In this document: one piece after another, positions 26,732 through 36,661 of the stretch
Numbering within the stretch: position 1 is the first letter of the stretch
How the letters are laid out: every line of letters starts with the position of its first letter
Assembly (NCBI RefSeq): GCF_024169515.1
Contig: NZ_JAMKCQ010000001.1
Location: 2,666,001-2,730,000, forward strand
Source of the DNA: Erwinia aphidicola
Lineage (GTDB): Bacteria; Pseudomonadota; Gammaproteobacteria; Enterobacterales; Enterobacteriaceae
Direction of reading: 5' to 3'
Length of the DNA stretch: 64,000 bases
Notes under the pieces: generated by a model
Databases searched by the model: none
What the model was told of the DNA's origin: nothing
Seen by the model: only the letters and a program-made list of their open reading frames with translations
Translations under genes and position numbers: made by a program

Positions 26732-29272
26732 ATGTCTGACGATCGCGAACCTATCGGGCGTAAAGGAAAGCAGCCCAAGCCGCCGCGTAACAAAGCGGGG
26801 CGAGGTCGCCGCAGGGAAGAGGAAGAATATGATGAGTATGACGATCAGGATGAAGACCTGGATGACGAGGAGGTAACCCCGGTGCCACGTAAAGGAAAAG
26901 GACGCTCACCGCGTAAGAAAAGAGGCTGGATTGGCTTACTGATTAAGCTGTTCCTGCTGTTTGCCGTGGTGATGGCCATCTATGGTGTCTATCTGGATTC
27001 CCAGATCCGCAGCCGCATTGACGGCAAAGTCTGGCAGCTGCCGGCGACGGTTTATGGCCGCATGGTCAGCCTTGAGCCGGGTATGTCGTACAACAAGAAA
27101 GAGATGATCGCCCTGCTGGAAGGCACGCAGTACCGCGAAGTGACGCGTATGACGCGGCCCGGTGAATTTACCGTGCAGGGTAATAGCATTGAGATGATCC
27201 GCCGCCCGTTTGATTTCCCCGACAGCAAAGAGGGGCAGATCCGCGCGCGCCTGAGCTTTAGCGGCGACCAGCTGAGCGACATCAAAAACCTCGACAGCGG
27301 CCGCAGCTTTGGCTTCTTCCGCCTCGATCCGCGCCTGATCACTATGCTGCAGTCGCCGAACGGCGAACAGCGCCTGTTTGTGCCGCGTGCCGGCTTCCCT
27401 GACCTGCTGGTGGATACGCTGGTGGCAACCGAAGACCGCCACTTCTATCAGCATGACGGCATCAGCTTCTACTCGATTGGCCGTGCTTTCCTCGCCAACA
27501 TTACCGCCGGGCGTGCGGTGCAGGGCGGCAGTACGCTGACCCAGCAGCTGGTGAAGAACCTGTTCCTGACCAACGAGCGCTCGCTGTGGCGTAAAGCCAA
27601 CGAAGCCTATATGGCGCTGATCATGGATGCGCGCTACAGCAAGGACCGCATCCTCGAGCTGTATCTGAATGAGGTGTACCTCGGACAGGCCGGTAACGAT
27701 CAGATCCGCGGCTTCCCGCTGGCCAGCCTCTACTACTTTGGCCGCCCGGTGGACGAGCTGAGCCTCGACCAGCAGGCGCTTTTGGTGGGGATGGTGAAAG
27801 GCGCGTCGCTCTATAACCCATGGCGTAATCCGAAGCTGGCGCTGGAGCGCCGCAACCTGGTGCTGCGCCTGCTGCAGCAGCAGAAGGTAATCGACCAGGA
27901 GCTGTACGACATGCTGAGCGCCCGCCCGCTGGGGGTGCAGCCGAAAGGGGGGGTGATCACGCCGCAGCCGGCGTTTATGCAGATGGTGCGTAACGAACTG
28001 CAGGCGAAGCTCGGCGATAAAATCAAAGATCTCTCCGGGGTGAAAATCTTCACCACCCTTGACCCGGTGTCGCAGGATGCGGCCGAGAAGTCGGTGGAAG
28101 AGGGGATGCCGGCGCTGCGCAAACAGCGTGGCCTGAACGATCTGGAAACGGCCATGGTGATCGTTGACCGCTTCAGCGGTGAAGTGCGTGCCATGGTGGG
28201 CGGTGCCGATCCGCAGTTTGCCGGTTACAACCGTGCGCTGCAGGCGCGCCGTTCGATTGGTTCTCTGGCAAAACCAGCGACTTATCTGACCGCCCTCAGC
28301 CAGCCGGATACCTATCGCCTGAATACCTGGATTGCCGATAACCCGATTGCGCTGAAGCAGCCGAATGGCCAGGTATGGAAACCGCAGAACGACGATCGTC
28401 GATTCAGCGGCCAGGTGATGCTGGTGGATGCGCTGACCCGCTCAATGAACGTGCCGACGGTTAACCTTGGCATGACGCTGGGGCTGCCGCAGGTGGTGGA
28501 TACCTGGACTAAACTGGGCGTGCCGAAAGATCAGCTCAACCCGGTACCCGCGATGCTGCTGGGGGCGCTTAACCTGACCCCGATTGAAGTGGCGCAGGCG
28601 TTCCAGACCATTGCCAGCGGCGGCAGCCGTGCCCCGCTCTCTGCGGTGCGCTCGGTGATTGCTGAAGATGGTAGCGTGCTGTATCAGAGTTTCCCACAGG
28701 CGGAACGTGCAGTACCTGCTCAGGCCGCCTACCTGACGCTTTACACCATGCAGCAGGTGGTCGATCACGGTACCGCGCGCGCGCTGGGTGCCAAATATCC
28801 TCGCGCCAGCCTGGCGGGTAAAACCGGTACCACCAATAACCTGGTGGACAGCTGGTTTGCCGGTATTGATGGCAAAGAGGTGGCGATCACCTGGATTGGC
28901 CGTGATAACAACCAGCCGACCAAGGTCTATGGCTCAAGCGGTGCCATGCAGCTCTACCAGCGCTATCTGGCTAACCAGGCGCCGATGCCGCTGCAGCTGA
29001 CGCCGCCGGAAGATATCGCGCCGATGAGCGTTGATTCTGCCGGCAACTTTGTCTGCGGCAGTGCCAGCAGCAGCTGGCGTACCCTGCCGGTCTGGACCAC
29101 CGATGCTGAGGCGCTGTGTCAGCAACAGCAGCAGCAGATTCAGCAGCAGCAGCAGATGTTGCAGCAGCAGAATAGCCAGCAGCAACCGCAGCAGGGTCAG
29201 CCACAGCAGCAAAATGAGCAGAAGGACAGCGATGGCGTAGCGGGCTGGATTAAAGATATGTTCGGCAAGTAA
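26732..29272 (+). CDS. mrcB: Penicillin-binding protein 1b (bifunctional)
   Basis: Polymerises and cross-links peptidoglycan. About 846 residues: a charged cytoplasmic tail ([11 protein letters not shown]), one membrane segment near residues 70-92, a UB2H regulatory domain (LpoB contact), transglycosylase ([24 protein letters not shown]) and transpeptidase motifs SLAK, SMN and KTGTT. The C-terminal tail is long and almost all Gln (about 24 of 40 residues). ATG 26732 gives [13 protein letters not shown] like E. coli [17 protein letters not shown] 26723, three codons earlier, is possible. Terminator follows. Confidence 0.97.
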   Translation: MSDDREPIGRKGKQPKPPRNKAGRGRRREEEEYDEYDDQDEDLDDEEVTPVPRKGKGRSPRKKRGWIGLLIKLFLLFAVVMAIYGVYLDSQIRSRIDGKVWQLPATVYGRMVSLEPGMSYNKKEMIALLEGTQYREVTRMTRPGEFTVQGNSIEMIRRPFDFPDSKEGQIRARLSFSGDQLSDIKNLDSGRSFGFFRLDPRLITMLQSPNGEQRLFVPRAGFPDLLVDTLVATEDRHFYQHDGISFYSIGRAFLANITAGRAVQGGSTLTQQLVKNLFLTNERSLWRKANEAYMALIMDARYSKDRILELYLNEVYLGQAGNDQIRGFPLASLYYFGRPVDELSLDQQALLVGMVKGASLYNPWRNPKLALERRNLVLRLLQQQKVIDQELYDMLSARPLGVQPKGGVITPQPAFMQMVRNELQAKLGDKIKDLSGVKIFTTLDPVSQDAAEKSVEEGMPALRKQRGLNDLETAMVIVDRFSGEVRAMVGGADPQFAGYNRALQARRSIGSLAKPATYLTALSQPDTYRLNTWIADNPIALKQPNGQVWKPQNDDRRFSGQVMLVDALTRSMNVPTVNLGMTLGLPQVVDTWTKLGVPKDQLNPVPAMLLGALNLTPIEVAQAFQTIASGGSRAPLSAVRSVIAEDGSVLYQSFPQAERAVPAQAAYLTLYTMQQVVDHGTARALGAKYPRASLAGKTGTTNNLVDSWFAGIDGKEVAITWIGRDNNQPTKVYGSSGAMQLYQRYLANQAPMPLQLTPPEDIAPMSVDSAGNFVCGSASSSWRTLPVWTTDAEALCQQQQQQIQQQQQMLQQQNSQQQPQQGQPQQQNEQKDSDGVAGWIKDMFGK

Positions 29273-29289
29273 CAGCGATTGTTGATTGT

Positions 29290-29317
29290 AAAAAAAGCCG
29301 GGAAACCGGCTTTTTTT
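29290..29317 (+). terminator. mrcB terminator
   Basis: AAAAAGCCGG, loop GAAA, CCGGCTTTTTTT. Typical rho-independent form. Confidence 0.93.
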
Positions 29318-29506
29318 ATCTCTGTTATTCAGAATTTGTGTCGAATAGCGGCTATTTTAGTTAATTGATTACGTTACTGTTTTTGATTTTGAGTGCCAAA
29401 AGAGTCCAAATAGATCTAATAAAAAATAAAATGAGATCTGCATATCTTTTTTTGCATTGCCTTTCAGTGAGGATAAGCCTGCTTTTACTCATAAAAAGGA
29501 ATTTCA

Positions 29507-30244
29507 ATGAAACTTAATGCGTTATATTCCAGCCTGATGTTAGGCGGTGCTTTACTCACCGCACTCTCCGCACAGGCTGACAACACCAGCGTTACTCCTT
29601 TCCACACCGCAGCTCAGGCTGTCGACAGCCAGTACTACCTGCCACCACCGCCAAAAGAGGGCAGCTCCGCGTATTCCTATGACAAGGCGGCTTATGAAAA
29701 AGGCTACGCGATGAAGGGCTCGCCGCGCTGGCAGCAAGCCACTCAGGATGCCAACCTGCACGTCGAGAATATTGCCAAAATCTTCTCGCCAGTGCTTGGG
29801 GTCACTATCAGTCCAGATGAAACCCCTGCGACCTGGAGCATGCTGCAGAAGCTGCTGATCCTCGGCGGTGCTTACGCGCCGGACGGGGCGAAAAACTACT
29901 ATATGCGCACCCGTCCTTTTGTGGTGTTCAACCATCACACCTGCCAGCCCGCCGATGAACCGGCGCTGCGTAAAAATGGCTCATACCCCTCCGGCCACAC
30001 CACCTACGGCACGCTGCTGGCGCTGGTGCTGTCGCAGGCAAAACCCGAGCGGGCGAAGGAGCTGGCGGAGCGCGCCTGGGAATTCGGGCAGAGCCGGGTG
30101 ATTTGTGGCGCGCACTGGCAAAGCGATGTCAATGCCGGGCGTTACGTCGGGGCGATCGAGTATGCTCGTCTGCAAACGATTCCTGCTTTTCTCCAGCAGG
30201 AAAAACTGGTCAAAGCTGAGCTGAACGCGGGCTCCGGCCAGTAA
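29507..30244 (+). CDS. Class A non-specific acid phosphatase (PhoN/PhoC type)
   Basis: Periplasmic phosphomonoesterase. The 245 residues start with a signal peptide ending ALSAQA before DNTS. The full class A signature KX6RP-PSGH-SRX5HX3D is present: KNYYMRTRP, SYPSGHT and SRVICGAHWQSD. AAAAAGGAATTTCA precedes the ATG. It is inserted between mrcB and the fhu cluster, which are adjacent in E. coli, with its own terminator. It could release phosphate from organic esters in plants or soil. The AT-rich 230-nt upstream region has no PhoP or PhoB box that I can recognise. Confidence 0.93.
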   Translation: MKLNALYSSLMLGGALLTALSAQADNTSVTPFHTAAQAVDSQYYLPPPPKEGSSAYSYDKAAYEKGYAMKGSPRWQQATQDANLHVENIAKIFSPVLGVTISPDETPATWSMLQKLLILGGAYAPDGAKNYYMRTRPFVVFNHHTCQPADEPALRKNGSYPSGHTTYGTLLALVLSQAKPERAKELAERAWEFGQSRVICGAHWQSDVNAGRYVGAIEYARLQTIPAFLQQEKLVKAELNAGSGQ

Positions 30245-30265
30245 ACTGCACGCAGTAAAACAGGC

Positions 30266-30292
30266 AAAGCGGCTCAGGGTAGCCGCTTTTTA
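30266..30292 (+). terminator. Acid phosphatase terminator
   Basis: AAAGCGGCT, loop CAGGGT region, AGCCGCTTTTTA. Confidence 0.88.
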
Positions 30293-30357
30293 GATCAACT
30301 TTTCTTTTGCTTCATCCTGCATTATCTGCCCGACATGGAACTTGCCATGGATAAAGG

Positions 30358-32538
30358 ATGAGCGAAACGACAATGAATGTTTATGCGGTTTCCAGAACGA
30401 TCAGCCGTTATTTTCCTCTGTTGCTGGCCGCAAACTGCTTTGCCACCACCACCACGCTTACCGTCAATGCGCATGATGCGCCGCCACAGGAGGATGCGTG
30501 GGGCCCTGCCGCAACCATCGCCGCAAAACGCAGTGCCAGCGGCAGTAAAACCGATACGGCGCTAGAAAAAATTCCTCAGTCGGTTTCGGTGGTGACCGCT
30601 GCAGAGCTGCAGCGCATGCAGCCACAGTCGGTCAAAGAAGCCCTCAGCTACACCCCCGGTGTGACGGTGAACGCCAGCGGCAGTGCCAATCTGTTTGATA
30701 ATGTCGCGATCCGCGGCTTTGGTGGGCAGCAAAATATCAACGAGTATCTGGACGGCATCAAATTGCAGGGCGACAGTTATTCACTGGCCGCCATTGACCC
30801 TTACATGCTGGAGCGCGTCGAAGTCCTGCACGGGCCTGCCTCAGTGCTGTATGGCAAGAGCAGCCCCGGCGGGCTAATTTCGCTGGTCAGCAAACAGCCG
30901 CTGGGAGAGCGCCTGCGCGAGATCCAGTTTCAGATGGGTAACCAGAATCTGTATGAGACCGGCTTCGATTTTAGCGATACTGTCGATGATGACCCGCGCT
31001 ATAGCTGGCGGTTGACCGGGCTGGCCCGCAGTAACGATGCGCAGCAGGTGAATGCGCGCGAGAAGCGCTATGCGGTTGCGCCTTCCTTTCGCTGGCAGCC
31101 AAATGCGCACACCAGCCTGACGCTGTTAACCCAATTTCAGCACGAACCCGAATCAGGCTATAACGGCTGGCTGCCCCGTCAGGGCACGGTGGACCCGTTT
31201 GTCACTGCGGATGGTAAGCAGCATAAACTGTCGACCCGGTTTAGCGATGGCGAGCGCAGCGGGCGCTATCAGCATACGCAGAACCTGGCTGGCTATCGCC
31301 TGATACACGATCTCAGCGATAACTGGCAGGTGCGGCAGAATGTGCGCTATATGCATCTTGACTCGCACAGCACCGGCTTCAACGGCATCGGGTATATTGC
31401 GCCGCAAACCCTGATGCGCTCTTCAGCGCATTTTGACGAGCGGCTGAGCAATATCGATGTCGATACCCAGATGGAAGGGAAAGTCGCCAGCGGTCCGCTG
31501 GATCACCGCCTGCTGTTTGGCGTCGACTATATGCACATGCGCGATGATATAAACGGCTTTTATGGTTTCGCCGATCCGCTGGATCTGCTCGACCCGCATT
31601 ATGGCAATGACAGCATCCCGGAATTGGGGCGGATGCCGCAAAAAATGCTGGATCGCCAGCAGCAAACCGGGATCTACGCGCAGGATCAGGCGCAGTGGCG
31701 GCGGTGGGTGGTGACGTTAGGCGGACGTTATGACTGGGCGATGACCTCCGCCTTTGACCGGGTTGCGCACAGCACCAACCGTCGTCACGATCGGCAGTTT
31801 AGCTGGCGCGGCGGGGTAAATTATCCGTTTGATAACGGTATTGCACCTTACTTTAGCTTCAGCGAATCTTTTCAACCGACATCCGGCAGCGATGTCCATC
31901 ATCAGACCTTTTCACCTTCACGCGGCAAGCAGTATGAGCTCGGCCTGAAGTTTGTGCCGCAGGATCGCCCGATTGTGCTGACGGCGGCGCTGTTTCAGCT
32001 GGTGAAAAATAAAAATCTGGTGGTGGATACCAGCGTCGGTGCCGGAATGGGGATGGGGTCTTTCAGCAAGCAGGCGGGTAAAACGCGATCGCGCGGCCTG
32101 GAGCTTGAGGCTAAAGCGGCGGTAAACCTCAACCTCAATTTGAGCGCCTCCTATACCTTTACTGACGTGCGCTACGCGCGAGACGGCAGCGAGCAGTCAG
32201 ACCGCCGCCCGTATCAGATACCCGCCAATATGGCCTCTTTATGGGCTGACTATACCTTCCACCAGACGGCGTTGAGCGGCCTGACGCTGGGCAGCGGCGT
32301 GCGCTATGTCGGCAGCAGCTGGGGCGATACGGCCAACAGCTTCAAGGTTAAACCCTATACGCTGGTGGATGCGGTAATGCGTTACGATCTGGCGCGTGTT
32401 GGCTTACCCGGTTCAAATGTAGCGTTAAATATTAATAACTTACTCGATCGTCATTATGTGGCGAGCTGCATGTCCGGCTATGCCTGCTACTGGGGGCGAG
32501 ACCGCCGTATCATCGCCACCATGACCTTCCGCTATTAA
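30358..32538 (+). CDS. FhuA-type TonB-dependent siderophore receptor (paralog 1)
   Basis: Outer-membrane receptor, probably for a hydroxamate siderophore. The 726-residue protein has a signal peptide ending near NCFA, a TonB-box-like TLTVNA, the plug domain (SVKEALSYTPGV, RVEVLHGPASVLYGKSSPGG) and a 22-strand barrel ending in TFRY. It is clearly FhuA-like along its length (QHEPESGYNGWLP; CYWGRDRR near the end) but diverged from the next gene. The start is uncertain: ATG 30358 or ATG 30373, neither with a well-spaced Shine-Dalgarno. I see no Fur box directly upstream. The two receptors are tandem. Confidence 0.88.
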   Translation: MSETTMNVYAVSRTISRYFPLLLAANCFATTTTLTVNAHDAPPQEDAWGPAATIAAKRSASGSKTDTALEKIPQSVSVVTAAELQRMQPQSVKEALSYTPGVTVNASGSANLFDNVAIRGFGGQQNINEYLDGIKLQGDSYSLAAIDPYMLERVEVLHGPASVLYGKSSPGGLISLVSKQPLGERLREIQFQMGNQNLYETGFDFSDTVDDDPRYSWRLTGLARSNDAQQVNAREKRYAVAPSFRWQPNAHTSLTLLTQFQHEPESGYNGWLPRQGTVDPFVTADGKQHKLSTRFSDGERSGRYQHTQNLAGYRLIHDLSDNWQVRQNVRYMHLDSHSTGFNGIGYIAPQTLMRSSAHFDERLSNIDVDTQMEGKVASGPLDHRLLFGVDYMHMRDDINGFYGFADPLDLLDPHYGNDSIPELGRMPQKMLDRQQQTGIYAQDQAQWRRWVVTLGGRYDWAMTSAFDRVAHSTNRRHDRQFSWRGGVNYPFDNGIAPYFSFSESFQPTSGSDVHHQTFSPSRGKQYELGLKFVPQDRPIVLTAALFQLVKNKNLVVDTSVGAGMGMGSFSKQAGKTRSRGLELEAKAAVNLNLNLSASYTFTDVRYARDGSEQSDRRPYQIPANMASLWADYTFHQTALSGLTLGSGVRYVGSSWGDTANSFKVKPYTLVDAVMRYDLARVGLPGSNVALNINNLLDRHYVASCMSGYACYWGRDRRIIATMTFRY

Positions 32539-32658
32539 ATAATTCCTGACCTTGCGCAAAATTCCGCGTGCCGCTGACGGGTAAACTCTGCCCGCAGCCG
32601 CGCCGGGCGTGGCTTTTCCCTTGCGAAAGCTGCTTCGTTTCGCATATTATCCGAGCGT

Positions 32659-32677
32659 TATAATAATAATTATCGTT
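32659..32677 (+). promoter_or_regulatory. Candidate Fur box upstream of fhuA
   Basis: TATAATAATAATTATCGTT matches about 13 of 19 positions of the Fur consensus and lies about 40 nt before the fhuA start. Iron repression is inferred. Confidence 0.55.
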
Positions 32678-32716
32678 TCGTTTCACATTCAACAATCCTT
32701 GTTCAGAGAAAGCTCA

Positions 32717-34924
32717 ATGGCCAACACGCGCAATTTTTCCACTGATTTCAATACCGTAAAGACGGCGAAACGCCAGCTGGCAGTCTTGGTTGCCTTGTCC
32801 CTGACCAGCGGCGCTGCCTTTGCCGCTGACGACACCATTACCGTAAACGCTAATGCCAGCAGCGCGCCGCAGGAGAGTCCGTGGGGGCCAGCGCCAACCA
32901 TCGCCGCTAAAACCAGCGCCACCGCTACCAAAACTGCGACGCCAATTGAGAAAAACCCACAGTCGGTTTCCGTGGTCACCAGCCAGGAGATGCAGACGCA
33001 TCAGCCGCTGTCGGTGAAAGAAGCGCTGGGCTACACCACCGGCGTAATGGTGGGCAACCGCGGTGCCTCCAACGTGATTGATGCGCTCTCTATTCGCGGC
33101 TTTAGCGAAACCAATACCAACCAGTATCTTAACGGCCTGAAATTGCAGGGTGATAACTACTCTGAATTTGCCATTGACCCTTACTTCCTTGAGCGCGTCG
33201 AGCTGATGCGCGGACCGACCTCGGTGCTGTACGGAAAAAGTAACCCGGGCGGTATCGTGGCAATGGTCAGCAAGCGGCCAACCACGGAGACCCTGCGTGA
33301 AGTGCAGTTCCAGATGGGTAGCGATAACCTGTTTTCCACCGGCTTTGACTTCGGCGGTGCGCTGGATGATAACGAAGCGTTTTCTTACCGCCTGACCGGC
33401 CTGGCGCGCAGCGCCGATGCGCAGCAGCAGATGAACAAAGAGAAGCGCTACACCATTGCGCCATCGTTCAGCTGGCAGCCGGATGAAAACACCCATTTCA
33501 CCTTCCTGAGCTATTTCCAGAACGAGCCGGAAACCGGCTACTACGGCTGGCTGCCGCGTGAAGGCACGGTAGTGCCCATTACCGATGCCAACGGCAATCA
33601 GCATAAGCTGCCAACCGATTTTGATGAGGGTGAAGCGAGCAATAAAATCTCGCGCAACACTAAAATGGTGGGCTACAGCTTTGACCACGCGTTCAACGAT
33701 ACCTGGACCGTGCGCCAGAACCTGCGTTACGCACAGATGCGTACTGATTACCTCAGCATCTATGGCAACGGCCTGAATACGGCAAACAACACTATCGATC
33801 GCGGTTACGCACATTCGCAGGAAAAGCTGAACCAGTTTGCCGTGGATACTCAGGCACAGGCGAAGTTTGCTACCGCGCAGCTGGACCATACGCTGCTGAT
33901 GGGCGTGGATTACCAGCGTTCGCGTAACGATATCGATGCCATCTTTGGCGCTGCTGCTCCGCTGGATGCACTCAATCCGGTGTATGGTAACGACCAGCCA
34001 ACGGCGCTGTATAACCCGTACCAGTATCTGAATAAGCAGGAACAGACCGGTCTGTACGCGCAGGATCAGATGGAGTGGGACCGCTGGGTGCTGACGCTGG
34101 GCGGGCGCTACGATTACCTCACCATGTCTGCCTTTGACCGTAACGGCAGCGAGAATAAAACCCACGACCAGGCCTTCACCTGGCGCGGCGGCGTTAACTA
34201 CGTCTTCGATAACGGTATCGCCCCTTACTTCAGCTACAGCGAGTCGTTTATCCCGAATACCGGCACCACGCTCGGCGGCGAAACTTTCCAGCCATCGCGC
34301 GCCAAACAGTATGAAGCCGGGGTGAAATACGTACCGAAAGATCGTCCCATCGTGCTGACCGGGGCAATCTACCAGCTGACCAAAAACAACAATCTGATGG
34401 GTGACCCGACGGCACCGCTGTTCAGCGTGCAGGGCGGCGAAATCCGCTCACGCGGCTTTGAATTTGAAGCCAAGGCCGCCGTCAATGCCAACGTCAACGT
34501 GACGGCTTCTTACAGCTATACCGATGCGCAATACACCGAAGACAACTATCTGCGTGGTAAAACCCCGGTGCAGGTGCCGAAGCATATGGCTTCACTGTGG
34601 GGGGATTACACCTTCCACGAAACGGCGCTCTCCGGCCTGACGCTGGGTACCGGTCTGCGTTACGTCGGTGAGAGCAAAGGTCTGTATCGCCACCAGGACA
34701 GCAACGGTGCTAACCAGGATCAGAACTTCGACGTCGCGGGCTATACGCTGGTGGATGCGGTCGTGAAATACGATCTGGCACGCTTTGGCCTGCCGGGTTC
34801 ATCGGTGGGGGTTAACGTCAATAACCTGTTTGACCGCGAGTATGTGGCCAGCTGCTACCGCGAGCACGCCTGCTACTGGGGCGCGGAACGTCAGATTGTG
34901 GGTACCGCCACCTTCCGTTTCTAA
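32717..34924 (+). CDS. fhuA: Ferrichrome outer-membrane receptor FhuA
   Basis: TonB-dependent ferrichrome transporter, in E. coli also a phage and colicin M receptor. The 735 residues begin with a signal peptide (SLTSGAAFA, cut before ADDTITV) and the TonB box DTITV. Then come the plug (RGPTSVLYGKSNPGG) and barrel (FQNEPETGYYGWLPREGTV) ending TATFRF. A Cys pair near the C terminus (ASCYREHACYWG) is conserved with E. coli. ATG 32717 is chosen over the open frame from 32609 because it gives the signal peptide. It is directly upstream of fhuCDB and so is the operon's receptor. Confidence 0.95.
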   Translation: MANTRNFSTDFNTVKTAKRQLAVLVALSLTSGAAFAADDTITVNANASSAPQESPWGPAPTIAAKTSATATKTATPIEKNPQSVSVVTSQEMQTHQPLSVKEALGYTTGVMVGNRGASNVIDALSIRGFSETNTNQYLNGLKLQGDNYSEFAIDPYFLERVELMRGPTSVLYGKSNPGGIVAMVSKRPTTETLREVQFQMGSDNLFSTGFDFGGALDDNEAFSYRLTGLARSADAQQQMNKEKRYTIAPSFSWQPDENTHFTFLSYFQNEPETGYYGWLPREGTVVPITDANGNQHKLPTDFDEGEASNKISRNTKMVGYSFDHAFNDTWTVRQNLRYAQMRTDYLSIYGNGLNTANNTIDRGYAHSQEKLNQFAVDTQAQAKFATAQLDHTLLMGVDYQRSRNDIDAIFGAAAPLDALNPVYGNDQPTALYNPYQYLNKQEQTGLYAQDQMEWDRWVLTLGGRYDYLTMSAFDRNGSENKTHDQAFTWRGGVNYVFDNGIAPYFSYSESFIPNTGTTLGGETFQPSRAKQYEAGVKYVPKDRPIVLTGAIYQLTKNNNLMGDPTAPLFSVQGGEIRSRGFEFEAKAAVNANVNVTASYSYTDAQYTEDNYLRGKTPVQVPKHMASLWGDYTFHETALSGLTLGTGLRYVGESKGLYRHQDSNGANQDQNFDVAGYTLVDAVVKYDLARFGLPGSSVGVNVNNLFDREYVASCYREHACYWGAERQIVGTATFRF

Positions 34925-34972
34925 CTCTCTTATCGGGCGCGGTACGCTGCGCCCGCCAATCAGAAGAAAACC

Positions 34973-35767
34973 ATGCCACATCAGTCTGCTACAGAAACCA
35001 CCTTCACCCTGGATAACGTCAGCTTTGCCGTACCGGGCAGAACCCTGTTACAGCCCTTGTCGCTGGCCTTTCCCGCCGGAAAAGTGTGTGGCCTGATCGG
35101 CCATAACGGCTCCGGAAAATCGACGCTGTTGAAAATGCTCGGTCGCCACCATGCGGCATCAGCAGGGCAGGTGCGACTTAACCAGCAGCCGCTCGACAGC
35201 TGGAGCAGCAAAGCCTTTGCCCGCGAAGTGGCGTATCTGCCGCAGCAGCTTCCCGCTGCGGAAGGGATGACGGTACGCGAGCTGGTGGCGATTGGACGTT
35301 ATCCGTGGCACGGCGCGCTAGGGCGCTATGGCGCGGAGGATCGTCAGCGTGTTGATGAAGCGATTGCGCTGGTCGGCCTGAAACCGTTGGCCAGCCGTCT
35401 GGTCGACAGCCTCTCCGGCGGCGAGCGTCAGCGCGCATGGATTGCCATGCTGGTTGCACAGAACAGCCGCTGTCTGCTGCTGGATGAACCGACCTCGGCT
35501 CTGGACATCGCCCATCAGGTTGACGTGCTGGCGCTGATCCAGCGTCTCAGCCGTGAACGGGGCCTGACGGTGATCGCGGTGCTGCACGATCTCAATATGG
35601 CGGCCCGCTACTGCGATCATATGGTGGCGCTGCGCCACGGTGAGATGATCGCCCAGGGCGAGCCGCAGGCGATCATGCAGGGTGACGTGCTGGGGGAAAT
35701 TTATGGTATCCCGATGGGTATTTTACCGCACCCGAATGGCGGCGCGCCGGTGAGTTTTGTTTACTAA
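34973..35767 (+). CDS. fhuC: Ferrichrome ABC transporter ATPase
   Basis: Powers inner-membrane import of hydroxamate siderophores. The 264 residues contain Walker A GHNGSGKST, signature LSGGERQRAW, Walker B CLLLDEP and the switch LHDLN. It starts 48 nt after fhuA. fhuD and fhuB follow closely, forming fhuA-C-D-B as in E. coli. Confidence 0.97.
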   Translation: MPHQSATETTFTLDNVSFAVPGRTLLQPLSLAFPAGKVCGLIGHNGSGKSTLLKMLGRHHAASAGQVRLNQQPLDSWSSKAFAREVAYLPQQLPAAEGMTVRELVAIGRYPWHGALGRYGAEDRQRVDEAIALVGLKPLASRLVDSLSGGERQRAWIAMLVAQNSRCLLLDEPTSALDIAHQVDVLALIQRLSRERGLTVIAVLHDLNMAARYCDHMVALRHGEMIAQGEPQAIMQGDVLGEIYGIPMGILPHPNGGAPVSFVY

Positions 35768-35782
35768 GGGTTGGATGTTGTG

Positions 35783-36661
35783 ATGCCGGATATTTCGCGT
35801 CGCCGTCTGCTGACGGCACTGGCCTGTTCCCCGCTGCTGGCCCAGCTTCCCCGCTCTGCATATGCTGCTGATGAGCAGCGCATTATTGCGCTGGAGTGGC
35901 TCCCGCTCGAACTGCTGATGGCGCTTGGCGTGACGCCCACTGGCGCGTCTGAACTGCACGGTTATCGCAACTGGGTGGGGGAGCCGGTCCTGCCGCCGTC
36001 GGTGGTGGATGTGGGGCTGCGTAGCGAACCGAACCTTGAACTCATCACCCAGCTGAAGCCCTCGCTGATCCTCTTTTCACAAGGTTATGGCCCGGACCCG
36101 ACACGTTTTCAGCGCATCGCGCCGGGCATGGGCTTCACCTTTAACGACGGTAACGGCAAGCCGCTGACCAGCGCCCGTCAGTCGCTGATGGCGCTGGCGC
36201 AGCGCATCAACCGCGTGCCGCAGGCTGAAGCCCATCTGGCCGAACTGGATGCACTGATCGCGCGCGTGAAGGCCCGCCTGGCCCGCCGCCAGCAGCGGCC
36301 TCTGCTGCTGATGTCTATTCTCGACCCGCGTCATGCGATTGTCTTCACCGCCAACGGCCTGTTCCAGCAGGTGATGGATGCGCTGGGGCTGGTGAATGCA
36401 TGGCAGGGGGAGACCACCTTTTGGGGAAGTGCGGTGATTGGAATTGAACGACTGGCAGATCGGCACGATGTTGAGGCGATCTGCTTCGAGCACGGCAATG
36501 CAAATTTGATGAAACAGGTCACTGCCTCCGACCTGTGGCGTTCGATGCCCTTTGTGCGCGCGCAGCGCTTCACCGAAGTGCCGCGCGTCTGGTTCTATGG
36601 GGCGACGCTCTCGGCGATGCAGCTGCTCTACACGCTTGACCGCGTGCTGGGAGGGGAGTGA
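35783..36661 (+). CDS. fhuD: Periplasmic ferrichrome-binding protein
   Basis: Binds ferric hydroxamates and delivers them to FhuB. The 292 residues begin with a signal region with RRRLLTALACSP and a twin-arginine-like start, like E. coli. Typical FhuD stretches follow: ALEWLPLELLMALGV, VDVGLRSEPNLELI, NAWQGETTFWGS. The start is uncertain: TTG 35771, GTG 35780 or ATG 35783; I use ATG. The stop overlaps the fhuB start (TGATG). Confidence 0.94.
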   Translation: MPDISRRRLLTALACSPLLAQLPRSAYAADEQRIIALEWLPLELLMALGVTPTGASELHGYRNWVGEPVLPPSVVDVGLRSEPNLELITQLKPSLILFSQGYGPDPTRFQRIAPGMGFTFNDGNGKPLTSARQSLMALAQRINRVPQAEAHLAELDALIARVKARLARRQQRPLLLMSILDPRHAIVFTANGLFQQVMDALGLVNAWQGETTFWGSAVIGIERLADRHDVEAICFEHGNANLMKQVTASDLWRSMPFVRAQRFTEVPRVWFYGATLSAMQLLYTLDRVLGGE

